From positions 1 to 33,026 of the forward strand of contig CASFCQ010000055.1 of the NCBI GenBank assembly GCA_949293185.1: 33,026 nucleotides of DNA, in the 5' to 3' direction. This DNA comes from an uncultured bacterium (GTDB taxonomy: Bacteria > Cyanobacteriota > Vampirovibrionia > Gastranaerophilales > Gastranaerophilaceae). A program made the translations under genes and the position numbers. Shown piece after piece: positions 1-7,282 of this stretch; positions within the stretch are counted from its first letter, which is position 1; the number at the start of each line of letters is the position of its first letter. Under the pieces are notes generated by a model. It had not been told where the DNA came from. It saw only the letters and a program-made list of their open reading frames with translations, and did no database searches.

Positions 1-2556
1 TATGATAGCTACACGTTCAAGATACGGAATGTTCATAAATGTATCAGCGTGCTGGAATGCGTAGTTGAATGTTTGAAGCTGAGTTGTATAAGCACCTGCT
101 TGAGTAGCAACGGGTGAAGCTAAGACTGAGGGGTTGAATGCAGAACTTGCATTGCCGCCTGTACTTGAGGCACCTCTTAAAAAGAGGAATTCTCCTGTTT
201 CTTTATCATAGCTTATGTCATACTTATAGATTGGGCTGTAGGCTATTGGAGACGCACCTGTGTAGGACACCTGTGCTTTATAGTCATCTTTTGCAAACGG
301 GATATATGTTTCATCTTTTGTTGCATCGTTTAAAAGATTAAGATGATTAACACCTATTTGTGCGTCTTTTGATACAACGACATTTTCAGGCAATGTATCC
401 ATTTTTTCATTTTGAAGGTCAACATCTAATGCCATGTTGATGTTACCGTTTATGTTTGCACTTTGCATTATTTGTTGTTCTGCTATTCCGTTTACAAAGC
501 CTAAAGAACCTGAATTGATTGTAAAATCTGATTGTTCAAATACATTGTTTTTGCCTAAGTTGAGGTTTATTTTGTCTGATGTTACTTTTGCATTGATAAC
601 CGAGTTGTTTAGATATATTGTTCCTGTTTCATCACCTGTTAGAGAAAGGTTGTAAGCATTTGTGCGGTCAATTTCGTATTTGCCGGTTTGTGAATTCTTT
701 TTAGACACACCGCCGTCTATCTGGTCATCAAAGATAATGACACCGTTGTTTTGGGCTTGTAGTTTTATTGTAGGAGAAGAAGTTGAAGAAGTTTCAACAA
801 ATATAGCGTTATTTATTTTGCCTCTGTAGTCTTCTGTGTAGTTGCCCGAGAAATAATTAACTTGATTGTCCGCTATGAAGTTCATATCTGAATCTGTATA
901 CACAGCACCGCCTAACGCTAATTGTGAATCGGATTCTGTTTTTGCATAGTTATTGATAAATGAACCGTATATGCCGCCTACAAGGTTGCCGTCATCGTCA
1001 AGTTTGCCGATTGTTCTAGAGTTGTAAATCGCCCCGCCAGAGGCAATATTATTAGTTGAAACTGCATAGTTGCCGATAAAGTCACCTGTTATATTACCGA
1101 CTGTAGCTCTGTTGTTATGAATTGCCCCACCTAAGGCATTATTATCAGTTGAAGATGCATAGTTGCCGATAAAATCGCCTGTGATATCTTCAATTGTTGC
1201 ATAATAATAGTTATAAATCGCCCCGCCATAGGCATAATAATTAGTTGAAGACGCATAGTTGCCGATAAAATCGCCTGTGATATCGCCGATTGTTTCATTA
1301 AGGTTATAAATCGCCCCGCCATAGGCATTAGCATCAGTTGAAGATGCATAATTGCCGATAAAATCGCCTGTGATATCCTCGATTGTGCTACCAGCGTTAG
1401 AAATCGCCCCGCCAGAGGCAGAAGAATTAGTAGATGACGCATAGTTGCCGATAAAATCGCCTGTTATATTTCCGATTGTCGAATTAAAATAGTTATAAAT
1501 CGCTCCGCCATCGGCAGAATTCCCAGACGTATAGTTGCCGATAAAATCACCTGTTATATTACCAATTTCTCCTTCATCGTTACTAATTGCCGCACCATTA
1601 GGAGATCCTCCCAATATATAATTGCCGATAAAATCACCTGTTATATTTTTGATTATACCTGTATTATAAATAGTTCCGTTCATAACAAGATTTGATATTC
1701 TATCAAAATAAGTATAGTTGCCGATAAAATCGCCTGTTATATCGCCAATTGTTCCTGAGTTATAAATCGCCCCGCCATAGGCAGCAGAATCAGCAGATGA
1801 TGCATAGTTACCTATAAAATCGCCTGTTATATCTCCGATTGTTCCAGAGTTATAAATCGCCCCGCCATAGGCAGAAGAATCAGCAGATGATGCATAGTTA
1901 CCAATAAAATCGCCTGTTATGTCGCCGATTGTTCCATTATTGTTATTATAAATCGCCCCGCCATTGACCGAAGATGATGTTGTAACATTTAACCCTACAA
2001 AATCATTGTTTATATCTGCGCCCATTAAATCCATGTCTTCGGTAATTCTGTCAGGTTTAACTCTGCTTTGGTCTACATAATATTTAATTTCATATTCAAA
2101 AGCATTGCCGCTGCCGTCAGCATTGGGGGTAGTCACAGTAAAAGTTTTTGTTTCATCAGCTACATCCGGGTAGCCGTATTCTGTTTTATTAAGGTTCACC
2201 TGATAGTATTGAGGTACAAGTTTATTATCTGTTTCAGACCATTCGTATTTTGTTATTACATTTGTGCCGGGTTGATCAACCTGTTCGAGTGTGTATGATT
2301 GTTGATAGTCAGGGGGAGTTTCAGGGTCTGCTGCCATTGCCGGTGCTGCGATAAAGAAAGACAGTGCAAGGGTTAAGGCTGCTGTTTGCACGCTGCGAAG
2401 CAGTGTCATTCTGCAGCATTCATCGCTGCGGTTTTTGTTTAGATTAAAGTTAAAATCCTTTAAAAGTCTTGATATTATTGAATTGTAGGGCTTGGGAGTG
2501 GACAAAATACTATTATATAAGTTATCCTGAAGGTTTTTAAAATCTTTGTTATTCAT
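1..2556 (-). CDS. Pmp-like GGAI/FxxN repeat surface protein, probable autotransporter (partial, C-terminus off window)
   Basis: The frame is open from ATG 2556 to the window edge: 852 codons with no stop, so the C-terminus is missing. A basic, Asn-rich N-terminal extension of about 49 residues precedes a signal-peptide core (MTLLRSVQTAALTLALSFFI) with likely cleavage after APAMA at about residue 75. From about residue 198 to 512 there are ten GDFIGNY units alternating with GGAI(Y/S/H)N or GGAVY. GGA[ILV] plus FxxN (here FIGN) is the signature of chlamydial polymorphic membrane protein repeats, which fold as a beta-helix passenger. A further stretch of about 340 residues follows without the repeats. 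The AGGG upstream of 2556 supports the long start; the alternative is Met50 (2409). A surface or secreted adhesin role is inferred. A C-terminal beta-barrel, if present, lies outside the window. Confidence 0.8.
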   Translation of the reverse strand, partial: MNNKDFKNLQDNLYNSILSTPKPYNSIISRLLKDFNFNLNKNRSDECCRMTLLRSVQTAALTLALSFFIAAPAMAADPETPPDYQQSYTLEQVDQPGTNVITKYEWSETDNKLVPQYYQVNLNKTEYGYPDVADETKTFTVTTPNADGSGNAFEYEIKYYVDQSRVKPDRITEDMDLMGADINNDFVGLNVTTSSSVNGGAIYNNNNGTIGDITGDFIGNYASSADSSAYGGAIYNSGTIGDITGDFIGNYASSADSAAYGGAIYNSGTIGDITGDFIGNYTYFDRISNLVMNGTIYNTGIIKNITGDFIGNYILGGSPNGAAISNDEGEIGNITGDFIGNYTSGNSADGGAIYNYFNSTIGNITGDFIGNYASSTNSSASGGAISNAGSTIEDITGDFIGNYASSTDANAYGGAIYNLNETIGDITGDFIGNYASSTNYYAYGGAIYNYYYATIEDITGDFIGNYASSTDNNALGGAIHNNRATVGNITGDFIGNYAVSTNNIASGGAIYNSRTIGKLDDDGNLVGGIYGSFINNYAKTESDSQLALGGAVYTDSDMNFIADNQVNYFSGNYTEDYRGKINNAIFVETSSTSSPTIKLQAQNNGVIIFDDQIDGGVSKKNSQTGKYEIDRTNAYNLSLTGDETGTIYLNNSVINAKVTSDKINLNLGKNNVFEQSDFTINSGSLGFVNGIAEQQIMQSANINGNINMALDVDLQNEKMDTLPENVVVSKDAQIGVNHLNLLNDATKDETYIPFAKDDYKAQVSYTGASPIAYSPIYKYDISYDKETGEFLFLRGASSTGGNASSAFNPSVLASPVATQAGAYTTQLQTFNYAFQHADTFMNIPYLERVAII
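1021..1965 (-). repeat. tandem repeat of about 90 bp encoding GGAIYN...GDFIGNY units
   Basis: The + strand text GCCGATAAAATCGCCTGT, or a close variant, recurs near 1071, 1166, 1261, 1357, 1448, 1538, 1626, 1720, 1811 and 1901, a spacing of about 88-96 bp. All units stay in frame on the minus strand, and the spacers between GDFIGNY and GGAI vary in sequence. Two neighbouring units, about 1741-1830 and 1831-1920, differ at only a few bases, which suggests recent duplication. A degenerate extra unit (YGSFINNYA) lies further towards the C-terminus. Confidence 0.9.
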
Positions 2557-2587
2557 AACAATCCCTGCTTTCTGTTCTTAATATCGC

Positions 2588-2603
2588 CTACCGTATCAGG
2601 TAG
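2588..2603. promoter_or_regulatory. small inverted repeat in the leader of the Pmp-like gene
   Basis: CTACC and GGTAG form a 5-bp stem with a 6-nt loop, about 30 nt upstream of the minus-strand start at 2556. It sits in the likely 5' leader or promoter. It could be an operator or a short RNA hairpin; no known motif was recognised. Confidence 0.3.
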
Positions 2604-2607
2604 TAGT

Positions 2608-2623
2608 TTTTGTTTAAACAAAA
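2608..2623. promoter_or_regulatory. 16-bp perfect palindrome TTTTGTTTAAACAAAA
   Basis: This is a perfect palindrome in the 293-bp divergent region between the surface protein gene (-) and the TPR gene (+), just upstream of the hairpin at 2588-2603. A symmetric dimer-binding operator is plausible, but AT-rich palindromes also arise by chance. No other feature was recognised in 2624-2830. Confidence 0.3.
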
Positions 2624-2849
2624 TTAAACATAAAACCACATATCACCAGTCGTCAGGTTTTTGAAAAAACTTTAGGAATTTTAGTGTGATTTTTACATTA
2701 ATTTACATTTGTGTAATAGATTTTTGTCGGATTAGTAAATCTGCCGTGCACTGCAATATTATTTCTAAAATCCCTGTTCATTTTAAGTAATTTCAAACAA
2801 AATAATTCTGGTTATTGTACAATAAAAATGAACATAACGAGGTGATATT

Positions 2850-4634
2850 GTGAATAGAGAAGAGATTTTAAATAAAGCCAATGAGCTTATTGGCGGGAAA
2901 AATTTTGCGGAAGCTAAAACTGTTATCGAAGCTTATATTAATGATACTCAGGATGTTTCAACAGAGGTTGAAAAAACTCTCGGTCTTTGTAACATCAACC
3001 TCGGCAACAACAAAGATGCTAAAGATAATTTTGAAAAAGTTGTTGAGCAAAACAAAGATGATGCTACAGCCTGGTTTTATCTGGGAATGATTTATGAAGA
3101 TTTGGATGAACTTGAAAAATCCCAATCTGCCTATGAAAGGGTCATTGTTTTAAGAGAAGATTATAAAGACGCATACAAAAATCTAGGGGTTTTGCATTTA
3201 AAATTAAAAAATAATGATACAGCTATCGAGTTTGCGCAAAAAGCGCTGACATTTGATGACGAAGATTACCAGTTATATTACATTATCGGTACTGCTTATA
3301 CAGCTAAAAAAGATTATGAAAAAGCTGTTGAATTTTTGCAAAAAGGAATTGCGCTAAAACCCGAACATCCTTTGATGTATAACAACCTTGGCTCTTGTTA
3401 TCTTGCTTTAAAAAAGATAAAAGAGGCACAAAAAACTTTTGAAAAAGCTGTGGAATTGGATTCCAATAATGCAACAAGCCTCTATAATCTTGCAACAGCT
3501 TTTCAGTTGCAGCAAAAACATAAAGAAGCTTTTGAAATTTTTGAAAAAGCCTACAATATAGAACCAAGCGAATTTCATCTTTCTGCAGTTGCTGTGGCAG
3601 CAATAAATGCGGATGAGTGGGAAAAAGCTATAACCTATTATCAAAAACTTATTGTGCTGCATCCTGAAAAACAAAATTTTCAATACAACCTTGCCTGCGC
3701 ATACCACGCTCTGGGCAAATACAATGAAGCAATAAGACTGCTGGCACAGCTTGTAACACTCAATCCTAAATCAATATCAATGGGAAAAATGCTTGCTGAC
3801 TGCTATGAAAAAACAGGCAACAACGAGCTGGCAAAAAAAGTTTATACCAATATGATAAGACTGGGTAAAATACCGCCGGATGTATATTACAGCTATGCGC
3901 TTTTGTGTATGAAAACAGGTGATAAAGATAAAGCAGAAACTATTTTTAAAAAAGTTATTCAGCTTGATGCAAAAAATGCTGCAGCCCATAAGGATTTAGG
4001 TGTCGTTTATCTTTCTCAGAGGCTCTTTGACTATGCAAAAGACGAGTTTTTGACCGCTTTTGAGCTTGAGCCTGAAAATCCATCTATTGTCTTTGAGCTT
4101 GCTAATTTTTATCAGGTGATGAATGACTATAAAACCGCAGCTCAGTATTATGAAAAAGCCTATGAACTGGATAAAAATTCGATGGATATTACTATTTTCA
4201 GGGCTTTAAATTATCTGAAAATGAACGAAACTGACAGGTCTTTGGAACTGTTTTTGGATGCGATGAAAAAATTTCCTTCGCAGTATTTGATTTTGTTCAA
4301 TATAGGCTTAATTTATTATCAAAAGGGCAATTACGACGCAGCTAAAGAGTTTTTGTCAGATGCTTACAGCCTGTATCAAGATCCCGAGATTATGAATGTT
4401 CTGGCTTTGACTTTCTTTGAACTCAAAGAATATGACAATGCACGCAATCTCGCTCTTAAGCTGGCTGAAAAATATCCGGATAACATAAATATTTTGCTTC
4501 TGCTTGCTAAGATATATATCGAAACAGCAGATGCCAAAAACTCGGTTGTATATCTTGAAAAGATTTTGAAAATTTTTCCTGAGCAGCCCGAGGCAAAAGA
4601 ATTGTATGAAAAAATTAAAGGAGTAAGTAAATAA
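2850..4634 (+). CDS. large TPR-repeat protein
   Basis: 594 residues made almost entirely of tetratricopeptide repeats of about 34 residues, with typical AWFYLGMIYEDLDELEKSQ- and AYKNLGVLHLKLKNNDTAI-like helices from residue 5 to the C-terminus, about 16 units. There is no signal peptide, transmembrane segment or catalytic domain, so it is probably a cytoplasmic scaffold for protein-protein contacts. The start is GTG at 2850, with ACGAGGTG about 7 nt upstream. The stop overlaps the queD start by one base (TAATG), so the two are translationally coupled and likely co-transcribed; the link to queD is otherwise unexplained. The partner cannot be told from sequence. Confidence 0.85.
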   Translation: MNREEILNKANELIGGKNFAEAKTVIEAYINDTQDVSTEVEKTLGLCNINLGNNKDAKDNFEKVVEQNKDDATAWFYLGMIYEDLDELEKSQSAYERVIVLREDYKDAYKNLGVLHLKLKNNDTAIEFAQKALTFDDEDYQLYYIIGTAYTAKKDYEKAVEFLQKGIALKPEHPLMYNNLGSCYLALKKIKEAQKTFEKAVELDSNNATSLYNLATAFQLQQKHKEAFEIFEKAYNIEPSEFHLSAVAVAAINADEWEKAITYYQKLIVLHPEKQNFQYNLACAYHALGKYNEAIRLLAQLVTLNPKSISMGKMLADCYEKTGNNELAKKVYTNMIRLGKIPPDVYYSYALLCMKTGDKDKAETIFKKVIQLDAKNAAAHKDLGVVYLSQRLFDYAKDEFLTAFELEPENPSIVFELANFYQVMNDYKTAAQYYEKAYELDKNSMDITIFRALNYLKMNETDRSLELFLDAMKKFPSQYLILFNIGLIYYQKGNYDAAKEFLSDAYSLYQDPEIMNVLALTFFELKEYDNARNLALKLAEKYPDNINILLLLAKIYIETADAKNSVVYLEKILKIFPEQPEAKELYEKIKGVSK

Positions 4635-4999
4635 TGTACGAATTAAAGGTAATAAGCTCATTTTCTGCGGCACATCACCTTTTAAACTATGAAGGTGAAT
4701 GCGAAAATCAGCACGGGCATAACTGGAAAGTTGAAGTATTCATAAAGGGAGAAAATCTTGATAAATCAAATATCCTTGTTGATTTTAAGGTTTTAAAACG
4801 CGAGCTTAAAAAAGTACTCGACAGACTCGATCATAAAGATATTAATGAGCTTGAAGAGTTTAAAAACGTAAGTCCGAGCAGTGAAATACTTGCTAAATTT
4901 ATATATGAAGAAATGCGCAAAGTTTTCCCACAGGTATCAAAAGTCGGCGTTTGGGAAAATGAAAATTCGTGCTCTATGTATTATGAAAATTGGGACTAG
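4634..4999 (+). CDS. queD: 6-carboxy-5,6,7,8-tetrahydropterin synthase (QueD/PTPS family)
   Basis: 121 residues, the usual length for bacterial QueD. It converts 7,8-dihydroneopterin triphosphate to 6-carboxytetrahydropterin in queuosine (7-deazaguanine) synthesis. Visible motifs are FSAAHHL (zinc His at 14/15), CENQHGHN (catalytic Cys23, zinc His27 and His29), the LVDF segment at 48-51, Asp66-His67 in RLDHKDIN (catalytic partner pair) and a C-terminal VWENENSCSMYYE with the substrate-binding Glu region. Other queuosine genes (queC, queE, queF) are not in the window. It follows the TPR gene with a 1-nt overlap. A eukaryotic-type PTPS role is unlikely given the CxxxHGH form. Confidence 0.9.
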   Translation: MYELKVISSFSAAHHLLNYEGECENQHGHNWKVEVFIKGENLDKSNILVDFKVLKRELKKVLDRLDHKDINELEEFKNVSPSSEILAKFIYEEMRKVFPQVSKVGVWENENSCSMYYENWD

Positions 5000-5026
5000 T
5001 TTAAAAATTAAAGGCGGGATAGAATA

Positions 5027-5872
5027 ATGAATTTAATACAGGCAATTATTATGGGGTTGATTCAGGGATTGACAGAGTTTTTACCTGTTTCAAGCTCCGG
5101 ACATCTGGTTTTGACATCGAGTTTGTATAAATACTTTACTCATAAAGATTTTGTAACAGGAAGCAGTGAGGAAGTTATTTTTGATATAGTGTTACATCTG
5201 GGGACTTTGCTGGCTGTATGTTTGTATTTTAAAGACGATATTATAAAAATAACAAAATCTTTCTTTCGTGCGTGCATTAAGAAAGATTTTTCCGACCCTG
5301 AAGCAAAACTTGCCTGCTTTATACTTTTGGGTACGGTGTTTACAGTTCTTGTCGCTTATCCTTTAAAAATTGTATCGGAAAGCTTAATCAGTCTGCCTTA
5401 TATAGTGGGAATATTTATTTTTATAACGGGTTGGATTCTGTTTTTGGGTGAATGGGCTGCAGAAAAGAAGAAAACCAAAACTGATAAGGTTGATTTGAAA
5501 ACAGCGATAATTATCGGTCTTGCTCAGGGTATTGCATCAATCCCCGGAATATCACGCTCCGGTTCAACAATTTCTACCGGTATATTCCTCGGTTTGGACA
5601 GAGTTGCCTGCGCAAGATATTCCTTCTTGCTGAGTTTACCGATTATAGTTGGTGCTTCGATTTTTTATCCGATACTGGAACTTGATTTACATCAGATGAT
5701 GAACTTTAACTGGCTTGCTTTTGGGGTAGGGTTTGTTATTTCCTTTATTTCCGGCTATTTTTGTATAAAATATTTCCTGAAATTTTTGGGAAAACACTCT
5801 ATGAAAATATTTGCATACTACTGCTGGGCAGCAGGACTGTTTATGTTTGTATTCTTTAAATTTTTTGTATAA
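5027..5872 (+). CDS. uppP: undecaprenyl-diphosphatase (BacA/UppP family)
   Basis: 281-residue integral membrane protein that dephosphorylates undecaprenyl diphosphate to recycle the lipid carrier for peptidoglycan and other surface polymers; it is also linked to bacitracin resistance. Both signature motifs are present: LTEFLPVSSSGHL at 15-27 (Glu17, Ser22-24, His26) and PGISRSGSTIS from 172 (Arg176). Multiple hydrophobic helices cover the rest, with a basic loop at about 145-155. It starts 27 nt after queD with a weak purine-rich site (AAAGGCGGG) and is followed at once by an intrinsic terminator, so it probably closes the TPR-queD-uppP transcript. Confidence 0.95.
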   Translation: MNLIQAIIMGLIQGLTEFLPVSSSGHLVLTSSLYKYFTHKDFVTGSSEEVIFDIVLHLGTLLAVCLYFKDDIIKITKSFFRACIKKDFSDPEAKLACFILLGTVFTVLVAYPLKIVSESLISLPYIVGIFIFITGWILFLGEWAAEKKKTKTDKVDLKTAIIIGLAQGIASIPGISRSGSTISTGIFLGLDRVACARYSFLLSLPIIVGASIFYPILELDLHQMMNFNWLAFGVGFVISFISGYFCIKYFLKFLGKHSMKIFAYYCWAAGLFMFVFFKFFV

Positions 5873-5884
5873 AAATATTTCACA

Positions 5885-5917
5885 AAAAGCCGGAAGATTT
5901 TCCGGCTTTTTTATTTT
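5885..5917 (+). terminator. intrinsic terminator after uppP
   Basis: AAAAGCCGGAA / TTCCGGCTTTT stem of 11 bp with a 4-nt loop (GATT), followed by more T residues. It begins 13 nt after the uppP stop. Confidence 0.9.
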
Positions 5918-6069
5918 GCTAATTATGCTTTTGTAGATTTAGTTTATTTATATGGGAATTTCCTTAACATTTCTTAATAATATACTCTCTTTAAACGATG
6001 TAAAAACTCAAAATATTGTGCAAAATATAATTACTTAATAAGGCTTAAAAAGTCGGGAGAGGTTAAAAA

Positions 6070-6507
6070 ATGGTAGGAGCAATAGGTTCAATATCGAACA
6101 GTATTTATCAATACCAGCTTACAATGCCTGATGTTTCCCAAACATCTCAGTCATCGAGTTTTGAAGAGCTTGTATCAAACGGAAAAATAGAAAATCCTTC
6201 GGCAGAAAGCCAGTCAGCTTCTGTATCTGCTGCAGGCGGAGGTTCTTCTTCCTCAAGCAACAGCGAAATGGATTTAAACAACGATGGTCAGGTTACTTCT
6301 GATGAAGTTATACGCTACATGCAGATGCAAATGCTCGATAAGATGTCAGAACAGATGAGTTCGGAAGACGGAGCATTTGAGATGGGGCAGCAGGGTACGC
6401 AGCAAAGCAGCGGTATTGAAGAATTTCAAACCAAACAGGCAGAAAGTGCATATCGGGCGAATCAGGATTCTCTGATTGATATGATTACATCAAGCTTTAT
6501 GGCATAA
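6070..6507 (+). CDS. small hypothetical protein with one EF-hand/dockerin-like calcium loop
   Basis: 145 residues, not recognised as a named family. Ser/Gln-rich low-complexity N-terminal half, including GGGSSSSSNS at about 57-65. A canonical 12-residue EF-hand loop follows at 68-79 (DLNNDGQVTSDE: Asp68, Asn70, Asp72, Gly73, Thr76, Glu79), then a Met-rich amphipathic helix (YMQMQMLDKM) and a C-terminal helix ending in IDMITSSFMA. No signal peptide or membrane segment is visible. The start is well supported by GGGAGAGG about 8 nt upstream. A perfect TATAAT at 6026-6031 could be its -10, but I see no good -35. The single calcium loop may bind Ca2+ or dock to a partner. The length and helical C-terminus also recall export or flagellar accessory proteins, which is a guess. 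Confidence 0.75.
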   Translation: MVGAIGSISNSIYQYQLTMPDVSQTSQSSSFEELVSNGKIENPSAESQSASVSAAGGGSSSSSNSEMDLNNDGQVTSDEVIRYMQMQMLDKMSEQMSSEDGAFEMGQQGTQQSSGIEEFQTKQAESAYRANQDSLIDMITSSFMA

Positions 6508-6543
6508 CTTTTCACACGGTAAACCCAACTATATAGAACAAAA

Positions 6544-6713
6544 AAGTAACCGTTTAAACGGCTGCTGGACTTGGTTAGGCGGTCTAAACAGGAATGATTT
6601 ATGTTTTACGGACGTGAGCCCATGCACTTGTTGCCGGTGTTCAGGTTATATAGCCAATATTGTACTTGTTTATTGCACCAAGAACTCTGAAAAACGATTA
6701 AGTATCGTTTTTT
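6544..6713 (+). ncRNA. candidate structured small RNA ending in a terminator (family not recognised; 6S-like layout)
   Basis: No convincing long gene fills 6508-6942. Possible promoter TTTTCA (6509-6514), 17 nt, TATAGA (6532-6537). Downstream, nested long-range pairings make a rod: CTTGGT 6570-6575 with ACCAAG 6677-6682, and TAAACAGG 6585-6592 with CTTGTTTA 6665-6672, extended by ATGAT 6594-6598 with ATTGT 6659-6663. The end is a terminator hairpin with a T-run at 6690-6713. A length of about 170 nt and a long rod with internal loops resemble 6S RNA, but I could not match family consensus bases. A 29-codon ORF at 6601-6690 is an alternative use of the same DNA. A perfect palindrome CCGTTTAAACGG lies at 6550-6561. 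Confidence 0.35.
6690..6713 (+). terminator. intrinsic terminator of the candidate small RNA
   Basis: AAAAACGAT (6690-6698) pairs with ATCGTTTTT (from 6704) around a 5-nt loop and runs into six T residues. It serves a plus-strand transcript. Confidence 0.6.
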
Positions 6714-6720
6714 AGAGGCA

Positions 6721-6750
6721 GGCAAAGGAAAAATGTAATTTTTCCGTGCC
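6721..6750. other. strong hairpin between the + terminator and the - terminator
   Basis: GGAAAAAT (6727-6734) pairs with ATTTTTCC (6738-6745) around a 3-nt loop. GGCA (6721-6724) and TGCC (6747-6750) extend the stem past a small internal loop. No T-run follows on either strand, so it is not a standard terminator. The rest of this gap, 6751-6790 and 6814-6942, shows nothing further. Confidence 0.4.
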
Positions 6751-6790
6751 GTATAGTTATTTTGTCGGAGTCAGTTGACTTATGAAAAAC

Positions 6791-6813
6791 AAAAAAAAAG
6801 ACCTTTCGGTCTT
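6791..6813 (-). terminator. intrinsic terminator of the ClpX-Zn-finger/HEAT/ruvX/DUF1292 operon
   Basis: On the minus strand AAGACC-GAAA-GGTCTT forms a 6-bp stem with a stable GAAA tetraloop, followed by a run of about nine T. It lies 130 nt beyond the DUF1292 stop. Confidence 0.85.
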
Positions 6814-6942
6814 AAACATTGTGTGATTCCTCGTGTGTGGTAGATTTTCTCGTCTCTAATTTTTATCCTCGTATATATATAAAGTATAGATAAAGAAAAT
6901 AATTGCTACATAAGGAATATATTATTAAGAAATGTTAAGCTT

Positions 6943-7254
6943 TTATTCTTCTTCGACTTCTACTTCGCCGATATCATCAAGAGTGTCAATGTAATCTACA
7001 ACTTTGTTGAATTCATCATCATCTTCAATCATCTCAAAAGTATATTCTTCGCCTTCTTTTATTAACCGCATAAGGACGACTTCTTTTTCTTCTTCTTGGG
7101 AGTCGTCATTTTCCTGCGGAAGCAAGAGCGCGTATTCTTTGCCTTCCATTTCGATAATATCAATGAGTTGAAAATTGATAACGTTGCCTTCTTCGTCAAC
7201 GGTTTCTATCATTTGTTCTTCTAAATCTTCAAGATCGTGTTCGTGTTTTGCCAT
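6943..7254 (-). CDS. DUF1292 (YrzB-like) acidic protein
   Basis: 103 residues from the chosen start. Very acidic, with the DUF1292 pattern: a VDEEGNVINFQLIDIIEMEG stretch, then KEYALLLP and EVVLMRLIKEGEEYTFEMIEDDDEF. Function is unknown in the family. The start at 7254 is preferred because AAAAGGAAAA lies 7-9 nt upstream; an upstream in-frame ATG at 7272 has no ribosome site. It follows ruvX by 28 nt. In Bacillus subtilis yrrK (ruvX) and yrzB (DUF1292) are also neighbours, which supports the call and suggests an old functional pairing. Confidence 0.85.
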   Translation of the reverse strand: MAKHEHDLEDLEEQMIETVDEEGNVINFQLIDIIEMEGKEYALLLPQENDDSQEEEKEVVLMRLIKEGEEYTFEMIEDDDEFNKVVDYIDTLDDIGEVEVEEE

Positions 7255-7282
7255 TGTTGTTTTCCTTTTCATATTATTTTTA

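Noticed and set aside
1131-1442. Minus-strand ORF of 103 codons inside the repeat array
   Set aside because: It is a shadow of the repeats read in another frame; the Pmp-like frame is open across the whole region and has the signal peptide.
1021-1965. Regular repeats that could be taken for a CRISPR array
   Set aside because: Repeats stay in one coding frame, both repeat and spacer parts are protein-like, and the units diverge; no cas genes are present.
2560-2625. Sigma-28-like promoter (GGCGATAT with an upstream TAAA) for the Pmp-like gene
   Set aside because: The spacer between the two halves is about 24 nt, far from the 15-16 nt needed.
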